Below are positions 48,468 to 60,445 of a stretch of DNA of 64,000 nucleotides, piece after piece. Source of the DNA: Panagrolaimus kolymaensis. Taxonomy: Eukaryota > Nematoda > Chromadorea > Rhabditida > Panagrolaimidae. The DNA is taken from contig JAJQJQ010000037.1 in NCBI GenBank assembly GCA_028622995.1, positions 2,480,001 through 2,544,000 on the forward strand. Reading direction: 5' to 3'. Both the position numbers and the translations under genes were made by a program. Each line of letters starts with the position of its first letter. The first letter of the stretch is position 1. The notes beneath the pieces were generated by a model, which made no database searches, had not been told where the DNA came from, and worked only from the letters and a program-made list of their open reading frames with translations.

Positions 48468-49406
48468 ATGGACGCTCGATTACCTCCTCTGTTTAATTTT
48501 GATTCACCTCTTCGCCAACATTTTTCTATTCCAGAAAATATTGTTTATTATTTAACTAAAAATCCAACTTCTGCTCGTGGATGGAAAAAATTATTGAAAA
48601 CTTGCAAATATTTTTATTCCAAAAATTCTATCATTGTTGTTTATGAATTATATTCAGGGCCTAATCCAGCAGCCCTCACAATGCATAATCGTTTTCCAAA
48701 TGGGCGCATTAAAGAAAAAAAAGTGATTGATTTGAAAACTATTGAATATAAATTTTGGGTTACGAGCTCCATTACTTTGTATCAGAGTAATAATTGTGAA
48801 TTTATCCGAAATATTTATTCTTTGAACGAGTTAAGAATTACGAGAGAGACCATAAGTTATGAAGATTTATGCTTATTTGCTTCTTTTAATAGTATTATAG
48901 AAATTATATTTATCGATGTTGATGTCAGAAATAAAGATGGAAGCATCGTAGAATTTGATAAAATTTTAAAACTTTTTCCCAAAATCAAAGAGTTTTATTT
49001 GTAAGTTTTTTTATATAATGCTTTTCAACAAATAAGGTGCGCAATAGAGTAAACTTAAAATAAATAACGATATCAGAACATTTCAGCAACAAATCGGAAA
49101 ACACTATTTTATCGACTGAAGTCATTAATCGAATGAACAAACTACCTTTATTTGAAAACCTTGAATATTTTTCATATTGTGATATCCCTTACGAGCTTGA
49201 TATTGAAGCATTTTCATTTTTTATGAAAGTAACGTACCACTTTTTAATAAGAATAATTTTTTTATTGTTTTTAGAAACATAAACATACACAATTTTATTT
49301 GCATTTTTCGAATAATATTTCAAGAAATTACGCAGCTCAACTTCAAGCTTTTGATGATAATATTGTTAAAGAAGGTGAAAACTATACTATAGTATGCATG
49401 TTTTAA
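48468..49406 (+). CDS. F-box-like lineage-specific family protein (family member 4)
   Basis: Exons 48468-49000, 49087-49228 and 49275-49406 give 268 residues with an intact frame. Residues ~13-50 resemble an F-box: LRQHFSIPENIVYYLTKNP, then GWKKLLKTCKYFYSKN. Then come a beta-rich segment (YKFWVTSSITLY) and the shared repeat-like core (SYEDLCLFASFNS, DGSIVEFDKILKLFPKIKEF). After the phase-2 intron, INRMNKLPLFENLEYF leads to FFMK; after the phase-0 intron it continues KHKHTQFYLHF. Tandem duplicate of the gene at 46718, in the same orientation, sharing an upstream block. If the F-box is functional, it would be an SCF adaptor with a variable substrate-binding C-terminus. Confidence 0.78.
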
Positions 49407-49651
49407 TATAATTTCCTGGAATGTATAATGAAACATTTGAAAATATGAGAAGCTTGTCTTATAAATTATCAATGACGAAAAAAAGAATGAAAACACAAAA
49501 CTTAATAAATTGAAAAATTTTTTGAAATAATATTTCATATTTTTTTGCTTTTTTTATATCCATCACGAAGTTGTATTTCAAATAAATTTTTTATTTTTAT
49601 GAATGAATTTTTTTATTACATAAAATTAAATTAGTAAACAAAAATAAACAA

Positions 49652-52600
49652 TTAAATGGCAGATTGAGAAAATACACCCTTATTTGGCACATAAATTTCG
49701 GGACCATATGGGCTGGCAGTGGTATTATTAAAATTATTAGGAGGTGGTTGGGGATTATTCGATGGTCGCTAAAAATTTTTAAACAAATTAAAAAGTTTCT
49801 AAAAAACGAAAACTAAAGAATACATAAGTGTCTTGAACGAATTTAAAAATTTTTTTTCGAAACTCAAAACTTTAATTAAGGAATATTGGTTGGTGACTCA
49901 CCCTGAAAACTGGCGTTTGACCATCTGTGTAATTAATTCTCGGTGAATTTCCATTTGAAGTTGAAAAAGTGGCAGGGGTTGGAATATCTCGTTGTTGTTT
50001 CCCTTTATTCACTGAAGTCGTTCGACTAATCGATCTTGTTTGAGTTTGAGTTCTCAAATGAATAGGCTTTCTAAATTTTCTAACTTTTCCTGCTTCAATT
50101 GCGTCCGCTTCTTTCCGGCGACGAATATTCCATAAAATACAGAAAAATATTATAAAAACTAAAACTATTCCAAAAATTGAAAGTAAAGCAGTCATCCATT
50201 TTAATGCATATTCTAAATTTCGATCTCGACACCACACCCACCATCCAGGTGTCCATGTGCCATTGATGCATTTTCGAACAGGATCACCATGAAGGAAATA
50301 TTTGGGTTTACATGTAAAAGTTACGGTATCGCCATCAAGATAATTAGCTGCTGGAGGAATTTTAATTACGCCTTCTTTCTTCATTAATGGCCCACAACTG
50401 ATTACTGAAAAAATGTAATTAAATAATTTGGGGTGAAATATATCACAAAAAATTAAAAAACAAATGTTTATTTCTAACATATTTTGTCATTTCCAAATTT
50501 TTTTTCGGTTTTCAAAGATAAATCAACAAAAAAATATTTATACTAATTTTTTTCTTATTTCAAACATTTTTGCTAATTAAAAAATTTGATTCTTTCGGTA
50601 TTTTTTTGTTATTTTTATAAAAAAAAATCGAAATTTTTTTATGTTTTAAGAAGTCAAAAAAAATATGTAAAAAAATTCTTTTCATCCGTGCCAAATTAAA
50701 AAAGTGAAAAAAAGTTTGTTCAAAATGAATCTTTTAAAAACTCACATTTCTTTATTCCTCTTTTTCTTAAACCCAAAAATTCTTTTTCTCGCGCTAAAGT
50801 TGCTAAACCAATTTCTCTTACACCAGTTAAGATATAATCATATTCACACGTTGCAACTCCCATGCAATCAACTTGGACCTGTTCCAAACTGAATACTCTT
50901 GAAGCATTTAAATCTATGTAACTTGGCCAAAAATTCGGGTAATAATTTGGTGATGCAAAAAGTATTGGATTATAAATAGGTTTAAATCTATCTTGAAACA
51001 TAACATTTCCTATTCGATCATTCCTTCCATCAATCAACCCTAAAAAATAATTTTTTTTTAGGTTTATGATTCTTAAAAAAAATTATTAAAATAAAATACT
51101 AACATTGCATTCCAAAATTTTCATATATCATTTGCACACTTCCTGCATTATTTAAATCTCCTGAAGCTCGAGTAATTAATCCATTTATGGTCATAAGGTC
51201 ATCGGTGACATCATTGTTATATGTCCCAAGTAATCCCATGGTTGTGTAACACCTCGTTGTTCCTGTTAGGGTATTCGCAGATGAACTTATGGAAGTCCCC
51301 GTTCGACAAGTGGTATTATAACTTGGTGGAAGAAAAACCATAACATCTAAAATTCCATTGGATTCTCGAACTCTTACACCCGTGCCTGAACGAAGCATAA
51401 CAATTATTTCTGATTGATCCATATTTAATAAAGGATTTCGAATCGACACTCCTAAAAATTAAACTTTAAAAAAGTTATTCGAGGTTAAAAGAAAGTTTTT
51501 ACCATTAAATTGTTGAAATTTCCAATGAGATTTATCACTAAATCTTCTCATTCCATCAACATATACATCCATTTTATATCTCCATCGACGCATGGGTTTT
51601 CGAGCAAATATTTGAACGATAGAACTATCATTTTCTTGAATTACTATTCCTGTTATTACTGTAGCATTTACATGTGCGTGCCCTAAAAATATTTATACAA
51701 CAACATTTTTGTGTTTTTGAGGCCCCAAAGTCCTCCTAGTCTTTTACTTACAAAGAGTGTCATCAGGTTGCTCTTTTCTAACTTGAATCATAAGTTTATG
51801 CATTGGATCTTCACTCATAGCTAAAACAAAATAACCTTTTCCAGGGAAAGTATATTTAGTTCCATCAAAAGTAACAAAATGTCCTTCGCCATATGCATAC
51901 GCAGCCACAGGAGGTTTATAATCTTGGCAGCCATTGGTTGTTCGACGCCAATAAAAGAATTCGCAATGTTGGGCATATCTAAAATAAAAATTTGCATAAT
52001 TACGAGGAGTCTCTAAGTGGAAAAAATAATTTACTGGCAGCACATCATATAGGGCATGATATCATTTTGAAAATTAGACATGGTTGGAATATATGGTGGA
52101 TTTTTATATGGATATGCGCCCCATGCATGAGCTCGAGCTGGGGTTCCAGGTTGGAAGAATCGAGTGTAATCTCCATCAGGTTCCCAATCATCTGTGAACA
52201 TTAAATATCCTTCATAATCATAGCAGCATTGTTGAGCGGCGCCAGTCCAACTAAAAATAAAAATCCCTTAAAATTTGCATAATCCTAAAAATTTTGCAAA
52301 CCTTGGCTCAACCGATTGAATACAATGTTGTGCACCTTTATTATATGGGCAACTAGTATCTCCATCTTTATCACAATTCATAATCGGCATAAATCGACCC
52401 AAATCTAGCAAAGCTTGTCCCAATTTACATGGGCATGGAATATGAGCGGTTAAATCCATAATAAAATTCCTTCTCTGCCCATCATATTCAAACCATTCAA
52501 TACAAAGATCCGTGGCCCATGATTCGCCATATTCATATTCCCATGTTGGTTTATGATACCATGGAAATGGTGTCACTGTGGACCATAAAACTCCATCCTC

Positions 52601-55600
52601 TTGATCCGTTAATGCAATTTGAACAAAACCAAAATGAAATTTCTTCCATGTTTCATATCTTCGATCATCCTTTTGAAGCATGGAAGGTTTAAAAATATGT
52701 TGGCCGCTATTTGCAATGCCATGAGCAATTTTATCTATTTCAACATAATGGGAGCGATCTGCATCTTCCCAATATCCAATAAGGTTTATATCAACTCGAG
52801 CTTGTTTAGACCAAGTTAAATTTACTGCTTGCCATTTGAGTTCCAATTCCTCTGCGTTTGGATTATTCCAATGATTCCATTCATTTTGAACATCGTCTAT
52901 AAGTTTGACCCTAGTTGGGCCTCGATGTGGTGTCACTAAAAAAACACGGATATTGAGTATTTATTTGAAAAGTCAAAAAAGCTTACCAATATAAAATTTT
53001 CCAGAAAATGGATAACTTTGTCCTCCATCTCGTGACATTCTAACCGTGACCATTCCAGTTTTATGAAACATAGGCATAATGCATCTTGCTTTAATTCGAT
53101 TTAAACGTTTACAATTAACTACCCAACTTTCAAATGCAACTTTAATTAAATCATTTGGCATTAAACATGGCCCTGAAATATTTACACCCATGGAGCCTTG
53201 CATTAAGCCCCATGGAGGTGAAGTAACAACGGAGCCTAAAAAAAATTTTGTTGTTGTTATTTAACTAAATATTAATTTTCCTTGAGGTAACACTGAGGAC
53301 TACTAACTAACCATCACTAGCATTCGTACAACCTGCAGGAATAATAGCTTCATCAATTCTATGAATCCATCGACCTGGAGTAAGTACATTCGAAAAATAT
53401 CCTAATTTCCATACTCGGCCATGGCCCGAATATGGAAGTTGATACCAACCAGTTCCATTGCCGCCATTAAATCCAACCATAGCTGCTTGTTTTCCACCAA
53501 AACCATTCAACCCTCCAGCTTCATTCGAAGAAGTCCAATTGAGTCTTGCATAATTAAATATTGCAAAAGTTCTTATTTCATCCGTTGCAATTACAAGTTG
53601 AAAAGTATTTTGCCAATCTTTAACATAATCAAATTGTGAAATATCTAATGCTCGAGGAGCTCCACCATAAGCCATCTAAATTATTTTTACATAGAGTCTT
53701 AAAGCGATTTTTTTTCACCAAATTAAAACTTACTCTGTACCAAGTAACAATAAACGCATGTTCAGCTCTAAATCCATTAGCTCCAGTATATCCATCTTGA
53801 ATGTGTTGGGTAATATTATCGAGGAGAATGGGATCGATAACCATGCCCGGTTGATTAGTCCTTCCAGGCATTTGACGTTTTTTTCTTCGATAAATTGGAT
53901 TTCCATAACCTCCACCATAGCCTCCATAGCCACCTCCTCCTTGGTTGCCAGTATTATACTAAAAAAATATATTTTTCCAAAATTTTTTAAATTAGGTCGC
54001 AAAATTAATTTTGAGATGCATAAAAACTTTAAAAGAATATGAAATTCGATCGAATATCTTTTCAAACTTCCCTAATATTTTAGTTTAGATATTTTTTTGA
54101 CTTATGTTAGTCATTTGATTTTTTTAGATAACCCTTAACTTTGATCTCCCTTTTTTACAACTTCAAACCAAACACATATGTTCATACATTTTCATGTTTC
54201 TTAGTTTTTTTTGATAAGCTAATAACTTTAATCTTTCATTTCCTGACTTCCTTTTTTTATTTCTGGTCGGTCGCCTGCTTCTTATAATCGCCAATTAACA
54301 TGGCTTCTTTTTAAGTTTTGACTTTTATCTATTTTTAATTTTCAAACAAAAATTTTTTACTTTTATTGATTTCCATCAACCAACAACTAACTATCACGGA
54401 AGAAAAAGTCGATAATAAAAAAATTGCTGATGAGTTGTTTTTGTTTTTTACTTCAAGAATGAACAGACACTTTACTGCCAAACAACACTTTTTTTTTATC
54501 AAAATTTTTTTTAAACACACAAACTTACAGGATTATTGCTGACTTGTTGGCCTTGATAATTTTGATACATATTTGCTGCATATTGTTGTTGTTGAGTATT
54601 TAAATATGGACTATTTACACCACCCATTTGATAACTTGCTACTTGTTCGGGGGACATTTGGGATAATGTGGGATCGAAATATTCATCGTCATCCAACTGC
54701 AAAAAAAAAAAAAATATATTACATTATTGATTTTTTTGAATGAATCATTTTTGATAAGAAAGATTGGTTGTAAAAATAACACAAAAAAGTTGCAAAATAA
54801 TCCAAAAAGAAAAAAAAGTGGAAAAATGAAAATTTCCTTATTTCAATACGGAATTGAAAGTAATCAAATTTTGACAATATTTTTCATTTTTTGATTACTC
54901 ATATTTATTTCCATGTTTTTTTTCGAAGCCAAATAAAAAGTATCTTTCTTTAATCAAAAAAGATGGAAACTGTTGAAAAATCCAAAAATAACAATTTTTT
55001 AGGCTTGCGAAATAAAATGATAGTAATCAAATTTTGACAATATTTTTAATTTTTCAATTACTTTCATTTTTGTTTTAAATTTAAAAAAAACTTACTCTTG
55101 GCCGATGAATACTTCGATAAAAAGTATTTGAAATTTTAACATTTCCAATCCATTGAAACATTGAATCAGCATAAAATGGCGCAATAAAACTATGATCTCT
55201 TTGAGTTGGCCATTGTTGATTTGGAAAAGTATAGGGTGGAGCAATAAATGGAGGCTGCGCGAATGATACAAATCCCGATGGATAAACAAAAGTATAATTA
55301 AAACGAAAACCAAAATAAGGACAATCAAAACCAAAATTTGCTTGGTTTTCTCTGCCCGATTGTCCCATCAATTCTTCATCTCTTGCCCACTTTCCAAATG
55401 GATATAAAATGCTTTGCCAACCTGGAAAATTGAATTTAAAAATTTTTTAAATACTTTTAATCCAAGAAAATGATAGTAAACAAAATTTGACAATATTTAA
55501 AAAAAAATTGATTACTATCGTTAGTGGAGAAAATTAGATAAATCCAAAAAAGAATTTTTTTTGTTAATAAATTAAAGAAAATTTTTAACATTTAGGAAAG

Positions 55601-55978
55601 TTGCTTCTAAGATTCCCAAAACTATTGAATAACTTAACCGAAAACCATTAATTTAAAACTCTCGTGTCTCAAACCGAGATTTGTCTCTCTCATATTTATC
55701 TATTTTTATGTTGACCTACCTTCTTCATATCTTACATCATAATCAGCTTTACCCATATTACTTAAATATTCTTGAAAATTATTCCTTGATATTTGTCGTT
55801 TCTTTCTTATATTTTCAGGATAAATGGAATCTTCAGCTTCATCCTTTTTAATTAATTCTTCCACCGTCATTTTTGAAGGATCTTTAATATTCGAAATTTT
55901 TTCATAACTTTCTTGAAAAAAGTTTAAAAAAATAATTAAAATAAAAATGCCAATTAGAGCCAATCGACGGCGCTTCAT
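49652..55978 (-). CDS. NIDO-AMOP-VWD-Sushi transmembrane protein (MUC4/SUSD2-like)
   Basis: Fourteen exons, all GT-AG and in frame, give 1369 residues: 55720-55978, 55096-55421, 54529-54696, 53734-53958, 53312-53675, 52987-53235, 52302-52935, 52035-52250, 51752-51978, 51503-51682, 51104-51451, 50746-51039, 49902-50404, 49652-49768. Order: signal peptide or anchor ([18 protein letters not shown]); a NIDO region ([15 protein letters not shown] ... [13 protein letters not shown], then [23 protein letters not shown]); AMOP ([15 protein letters not shown] ... [18 protein letters not shown] ... QQCCYDYEG); VWD ([19 protein letters not shown] ... [10 protein letters not shown]); Sushi (CGPLMKKEG ... 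[14 protein letters not shown]); TM helix ([20 protein letters not shown]); cytoplasmic tail with an Arg/Lys stretch. It is an apical cell-surface adhesion or mucin-like protein by family. A Gln/Gly-rich insert with RRKKRQ splits the NIDO region. Nematode orthologues with this order exist. Confidence 0.88.
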
Positions 55979-57031
55979 TGTTATTAAATTTATTTTTCTG
56001 AAAAATTTAAAGTAAAATTAATTTGGGTCTCTCCACGAATTTTTTTTTATTTCGAACAGTAAGTTGTAAAAATAAATCAATAAAAAAGCAATAATAAACA
56101 CTTTTTTTTAAATATTTTTTATTTTACAACTCTAAAACAATCTACTCACGCTTCTTTTTTTTTTAATTTTTTACGCCACCTTCCTTCCTTTTCCACTCCT
56201 TTCACCTTCCTTTCATTTTTTGATATAAATTTTCATTTTTCATTGTTGACAAAGAACGAACCAAAAACGGCGGCAATAAGGCAATAAGCTTGCGTTGCTG
56301 CTTGCTTAACTAACAAAACTGATAAAAAAAAATTTTATTGGAAAAAAAATGTGAAGGAAGAAAGCTAATTTTTGAGAAATATATGTTTAATCGAATCATC
56401 GAATTTTATTTGACTTATGATTGATACAACAACAATGTAAACATTAAATTTCATCGAACTTTTTTTCTTTAATTTTTAAAAAAAATTTAAATATAATTTG
56501 TGTTGATAAAAATTTTTGTCAGCAAATCAAACAAAAAAGAAAAAAGAATGATTAAATAATGAAAGCGACTAGAAGAAGTTCTTTTTTCAGAAGCTTGAAT
56601 GCAAACTCGAAAGACACAAACTTCATTTATTCCCTTTCCGGTATCGAGGATGTGAAAATTAGAATGAATTTATATTTTTTGTTTTGTATTTTAGAATTCT
56701 CATGTTCAAATTAGAGTCATTTTTATGATTGATTTTAAAACTATATAATTTACATCAAAAAAAAGTGTGGTCCGCCTCCGTAAACAACCTCCTTTTTTGT
56801 TGCTTTTTTTATTGGCAAACGATGAGAGCAAAATGTTATTTATGGCACTTGTCTAAGGATGCCCAAAAAAGAAGCAAATACATAGACCAAAATTCATACA
56901 CAACAAATTTGTTTTTATTGATTTTTTTCCTTCAATTTTTTTGTTGCAAAGGAGTAACTTTGGGCTTTGTTATTATTAATTTTTCGTAATTTTCTCGATT
57001 TAATAAAATCAAAATCATTAATTATACAGTA
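55979..57031. other. Divergent intergenic region
   Basis: AT-rich spacer between the MUC4-like gene (-) and family member 5 (+). The frame at 56729-56989 has no motif. Confidence 0.45.
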
Positions 57032-57965
57032 ATGTCACAAAAATTAACGTTTAATAATAATTCAAAAAATTTGTTACAACAACAACAAAAATTATTATTT
57101 CGTCATGTATTTATGGAATATATTCGCAACTATACTTCTTCAAAAGTAATTAAAAAGCTTCAACGTTCATGCAAGAATCTTTACATAAAATATTTAAATT
57201 GCATAATTAATTTTGATGATATTTGGCCTTATATAAATTCAGCAGGAGAATGTGAAATAGGTTTTAAAAAATTGAATAATATTTGGATCAGCGATATCAT
57301 GCATTTTGATGGAGGCACAATACAATTAAAACCAAAAATTATTCGATGTGATGCAAAAGAAATATATTTAATGGATTGGATTCTTTCAATTAATGATATG
57401 GAAATTTTAACTAAATCCGGATTGGTAAAGTTTTGGGATACCGAATATTCAGATATTAAAGATAATGAAGGAAATATAATTTCTCTTGAAACTTTATTGT
57501 TTTATCTTTCAAGTGCGGAAACAATTTTGTAGGTGAAAACTAAATTTCTTTCTGGGGAAAAAATTGTTTTTTTTTTGTTGTAAAAAAACTAAAAAGTTAC
57601 AACGTTTTTGAATTCTAAAATTTTTAAAGCTATTATTTTGTATTATTTTTAGAGCTAAAATCCGAGGCTTTCCATGTCCATCAACAACTGAACGAATTTT
57701 GTTTCCATTCAAAAATAAAATTACTTCACTCAAAATTAAAAATATTGATAAGCCTTATGATGCTGAAGCGTGTGTGGATATTCTTAAAGTAAGATCCCTA
57801 CCCAATATTTTTTAATTTTAAATTCAATGATTTTAGCAAGCCCTAGCTCCGATGGCAAAAGTTTCAATAGCATTTATTCATTTAATCGATAGAGATGAAT
57901 TAATGGAATTTCGAGATGAATTCTTCGATAAAATGGATGATGAAAATTTCAAAATATCCCTGTAG
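57032..57965 (+). CDS. F-box-like lineage-specific family protein (family member 5)
   Basis: Exons 57032-57528, 57653-57788 and 57837-57965 give 253 residues. The N-terminus is Gln-rich (NLLQQQQKLL) and then a degenerate F-box-like helix set (HVFMEYIRNY, LQRSCKNLYIKYL). The core (SINDMEILTKSGLVKFW, EGNIISLETLLFYLSSAETI) aligns with SWNEYKQLVSSG ... ENKALVPIEKIL ... LPNIE of members 1 and 2, so it bridges the two subfamilies. The intron phases are the same (2, then 0 after ILK). The last exon starts QALAPMAKVSIAF and ends with TAG. Function unknown. Confidence 0.72.
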
Positions 57966-58248
57966 TTATTTATGCATGAATAGAAAAAAAATTCCAACTT
58001 TTTTAAAGAAAAAAAATACGAATTTTGTGATTTTAAATTTCTCACTTTATCGAATTTGTTTCTTTCTTTTGTGATCAATAAATATGTTCAAACTAACAGA
58101 AAAACGCAGATATCAAAAAATGTGTCGATCGTCGTCGTAGCTTGTGGTCAATTAAAAATGCGAATTAAAAGTGAACCACATTTTTTCTTTGACCATTGGT
58201 GTTTATTTTTTTTATAATAAATTTAATGAAATTAGTGGAGATTCATCC

Positions 58249-58319
58249 GCATCGGTGGTTCAGTGGTAGAATGCTCGCCTGCCACGCGGGCGGCCCGGGT
58301 TCGATTCCCGGCCGATGCA
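58249..58319 (+). tRNA. tRNA-Gly (anticodon GCC)
   Basis: A complete cloverleaf: acceptor stem GCATCGG/CCGATGC, D arm with TGGTTCAGTGG (A box), anticodon loop CTGCCAC with GCC at 58281-58283, T arm GGTTCGATTCC (B box) and discriminator A. It is near-identical to metazoan tRNA-Gly(GCC). No intron. It lies between family member 5 and the Srt-like receptor. It reads GGC and GGU codons. Confidence 0.97.
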
Positions 58320-58322
58320 ATC

Positions 58323-58327
58323 TTTTT
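58323..58327 (+). terminator. Pol III terminator of tRNA-Gly
   Basis: A run of five T four bases after the tRNA discriminator, as expected for RNA polymerase III termination. Confidence 0.8.
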
Positions 58328-58421
58328 ACATTTTATTTCATTTTATTTTATTTAATTAAATCAATAAATTCACTTAAAAATCCATACATTTTTTGAAAAA
58401 TGGTATTTATTAAAGTTTTTT

Positions 58422-60445
58422 TTATTTCATAATACTCATATTTCGAATTCTCGTGATCGTAAAAGCATTAGTCGTTTGATATTTACTCATTCTTCGTGTC
58501 CTTGAAATAGTTGTGTCTCGCCCAAGTTTTTTATTACAAAGTCGAAGAACGCCTCGTCGAATGCTTTTATTCATCGTTAAATAAATTATTGGTGGGAGGC
58601 CTAAAAATTTTTTTAGATTTTTGTGATTTAAAAATATTAATATGCCGCGCCGCCACTTACCATGAGCCAATAACCATAAAAGTGACCCACTAATTATCAA
58701 CCAAATTGGAAGTTGAAAAAATTGCATAATTGTATATTCAATTGAGGAAATAGCGTTGCAAGAACAAATAAGCAAAACTTGAAGGAATACCTAAATTTTA
58801 TTTAATTTAAGTATTTGTCAAGAGAAAAAAGATAAAAAGTAAGGAAGACTCACAGATCGATTACTTTCATCAATGCGTTTTCCAGCTTCATTATTAACCG
58901 GCGTAATTTTATGGGTGCTTCGATAAAATGCAATTGCAAAAAGTAAATAAATAAAAATAAATGAAATGGCGATGGTAAAATTATGAACTGTGTGTAAAAT
59001 ATTAGTATACTGTAAAAGAAAAAATTTTAAAATTTTCTTGGGTAATTTTGATCGCCAAAAAAAACTTACGAGAAGTTGGGGATCAACAAAATATCCAAGA
59101 TGTGGATTGAAAAACCTAAAAAAAATATTTCAAATTTAATATACAGGGTGTCCCAAGAAATCGTACCGATTTGAATCACCTAGCATATTTTTTTTTTCAA
59201 TTAGACTTGGAAAACTGAATACAACGTTTTTCTTAGAATTTTTTAGGAATTTTTTTAGTGCAAAGTTGTAAAAATCAAATTTTTCCTTGGTCCCCCCTAT
59301 TATGCAAATTTTCGACCTACAGGGGGGACCAAGGAAAAATCTGATTTTTACAACTTTGCACTAAAAAAATTCCTAAAAAATTCTAAGAAAAACGTTGTAT
59401 TCAGTTTTCCAAGTCTAATTGAAAAAAAAAATATGCCAGGTGATTCAAATCGGTACGATTTCTTGGGACACCCTGTACATATTTTAAGAAAAGTTTATGA
59501 GAAAATATAAAAAACAATTCTTATTTTTTCTTTAAAATTTATTTTCAAAGATCAAAATTTTTTATAACAAATAATTTAACTTTTTTTCAACGAAATAAAT
59601 TGTCATTGTCTTCGTGAGAGACTATGAACAAAAACTTTTTTCTCGGGAAAACTACTTTTCTAATTTTTATTAGCTAAAACATTTTCGACGAAATTCTTTC
59701 CTGTGTTAATTAATTTTCAAAGTTCAAAGAAGAAGAAAAAAAAGTTAGACCCACCATGAAAAATTAATTGCATTAAATAACGCAGGTTTAGTAAAAATTA
59801 AAAATGCAAACATATGAATTGTTCCAGGAATGAGCCATAAATAAACTCGTTTACCACAAAAAAGTTTATTACACCAATATGGATTCCAAATGGCTAAGCA
59901 ACGATTGAAAGCAAGAAAAACGCTGGAATCCGCTTGCAAACCCCAAAGTGCGGTTCCAAAATTTCCAATAAAATATATTAAAGTTGGCGAAGAACAAAAG
60001 ACTGAACCATTCCAAGCAAAAAATCCAGTAAAAAATCCACAAACAAAAAGTGTAATTACATCCATAAAACCTATGAGAAACATGAGGCGATAGCAAGGTT
60101 CAGTGAAGCGATAAAGCACTATCAAACATGGAATGTAAGCGGCCTGAAAATAAAAAACATTTAAAATTTGTTTAACAAATGTCCAAAATTAAAATTTTTA
60201 GTTTTTTGTTTTAAAATCTTCAAAAATTTTTTTTTGTAAAAAAGGTAGTTTTTTGTGGTGGAAAAACGGCTCAAAAAAGGCAAATTTTTGTCATTAAAAC
60301 TTACTTCAAAAATGGCGAACATAGCCATAAATAATCCACCCAAAATTCTAAATGATCGAGTTTCTTGTGGAATGATCTCGATGTCATAAAACGAGCAATT
60401 GTAAAGCCTGTCATATTCGGGTTTATGTAAAAAATATAATTCCAT
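58422..60445 (-). CDS. 7TM chemoreceptor, Srt-like
   Basis: Six exons (60305-60445, 59755-60143, 59070-59115, 58854-59009, 58661-58790, 58422-58600) give 346 residues, the usual Srt length. Srt hallmarks are the N-terminal YNCS with flanking residues, GGLFMAMFAIFE then AAYIPCLIVLYRF after TM1, CLAIWNPYWCNKLF after TM3, and WFFNPHLGY in the second extracellular loop. Seven hydrophobic spans are present; the basic tail is Thr/Arg-rich (TISRTRRMSKY). It is expected as a sensory-neuron receptor. The 46 bp exon 3 and the phase-2 GTGGGT donor at 59754 are needed to keep NPHLGY in frame. Intron 2 contains a palindromic MITE. Confidence 0.83.
59144..59475. mobile_element. Palindromic MITE with CAGGGTGTCCC ends (Tc1/mariner-type)
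   Basis: Nearly perfect inverted arms of ~155 bp (59144-59298 and 59321-59475) flank a 22 bp loop. Ends are CAGGGTGTCCCAAG and its complement, each flanked by TA (59142-59143 and 59476-59477), the target duplication of Tc1/mariner elements. No coding capacity. It sits in intron 2 of the Srt-like gene, so the pre-mRNA carries a long hairpin. Confidence 0.88.

Noticed and set aside
53730..54065. 111-codon frame overlapping the MUC4-like gene
   Set aside because: Alternate-frame shadow of exon 4 (the Gly/Tyr-rich region) plus intron.
58196..58396. Plus-strand frame across the tRNA
   Set aside because: It is an artefact of reading through tRNA-Gly.
59144..59475. Hairpin considered as a microRNA precursor or regulatory stem
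   Set aside because: Flanking TA and CAGGGTGTCCC ends identify it as a transposon relic instead.
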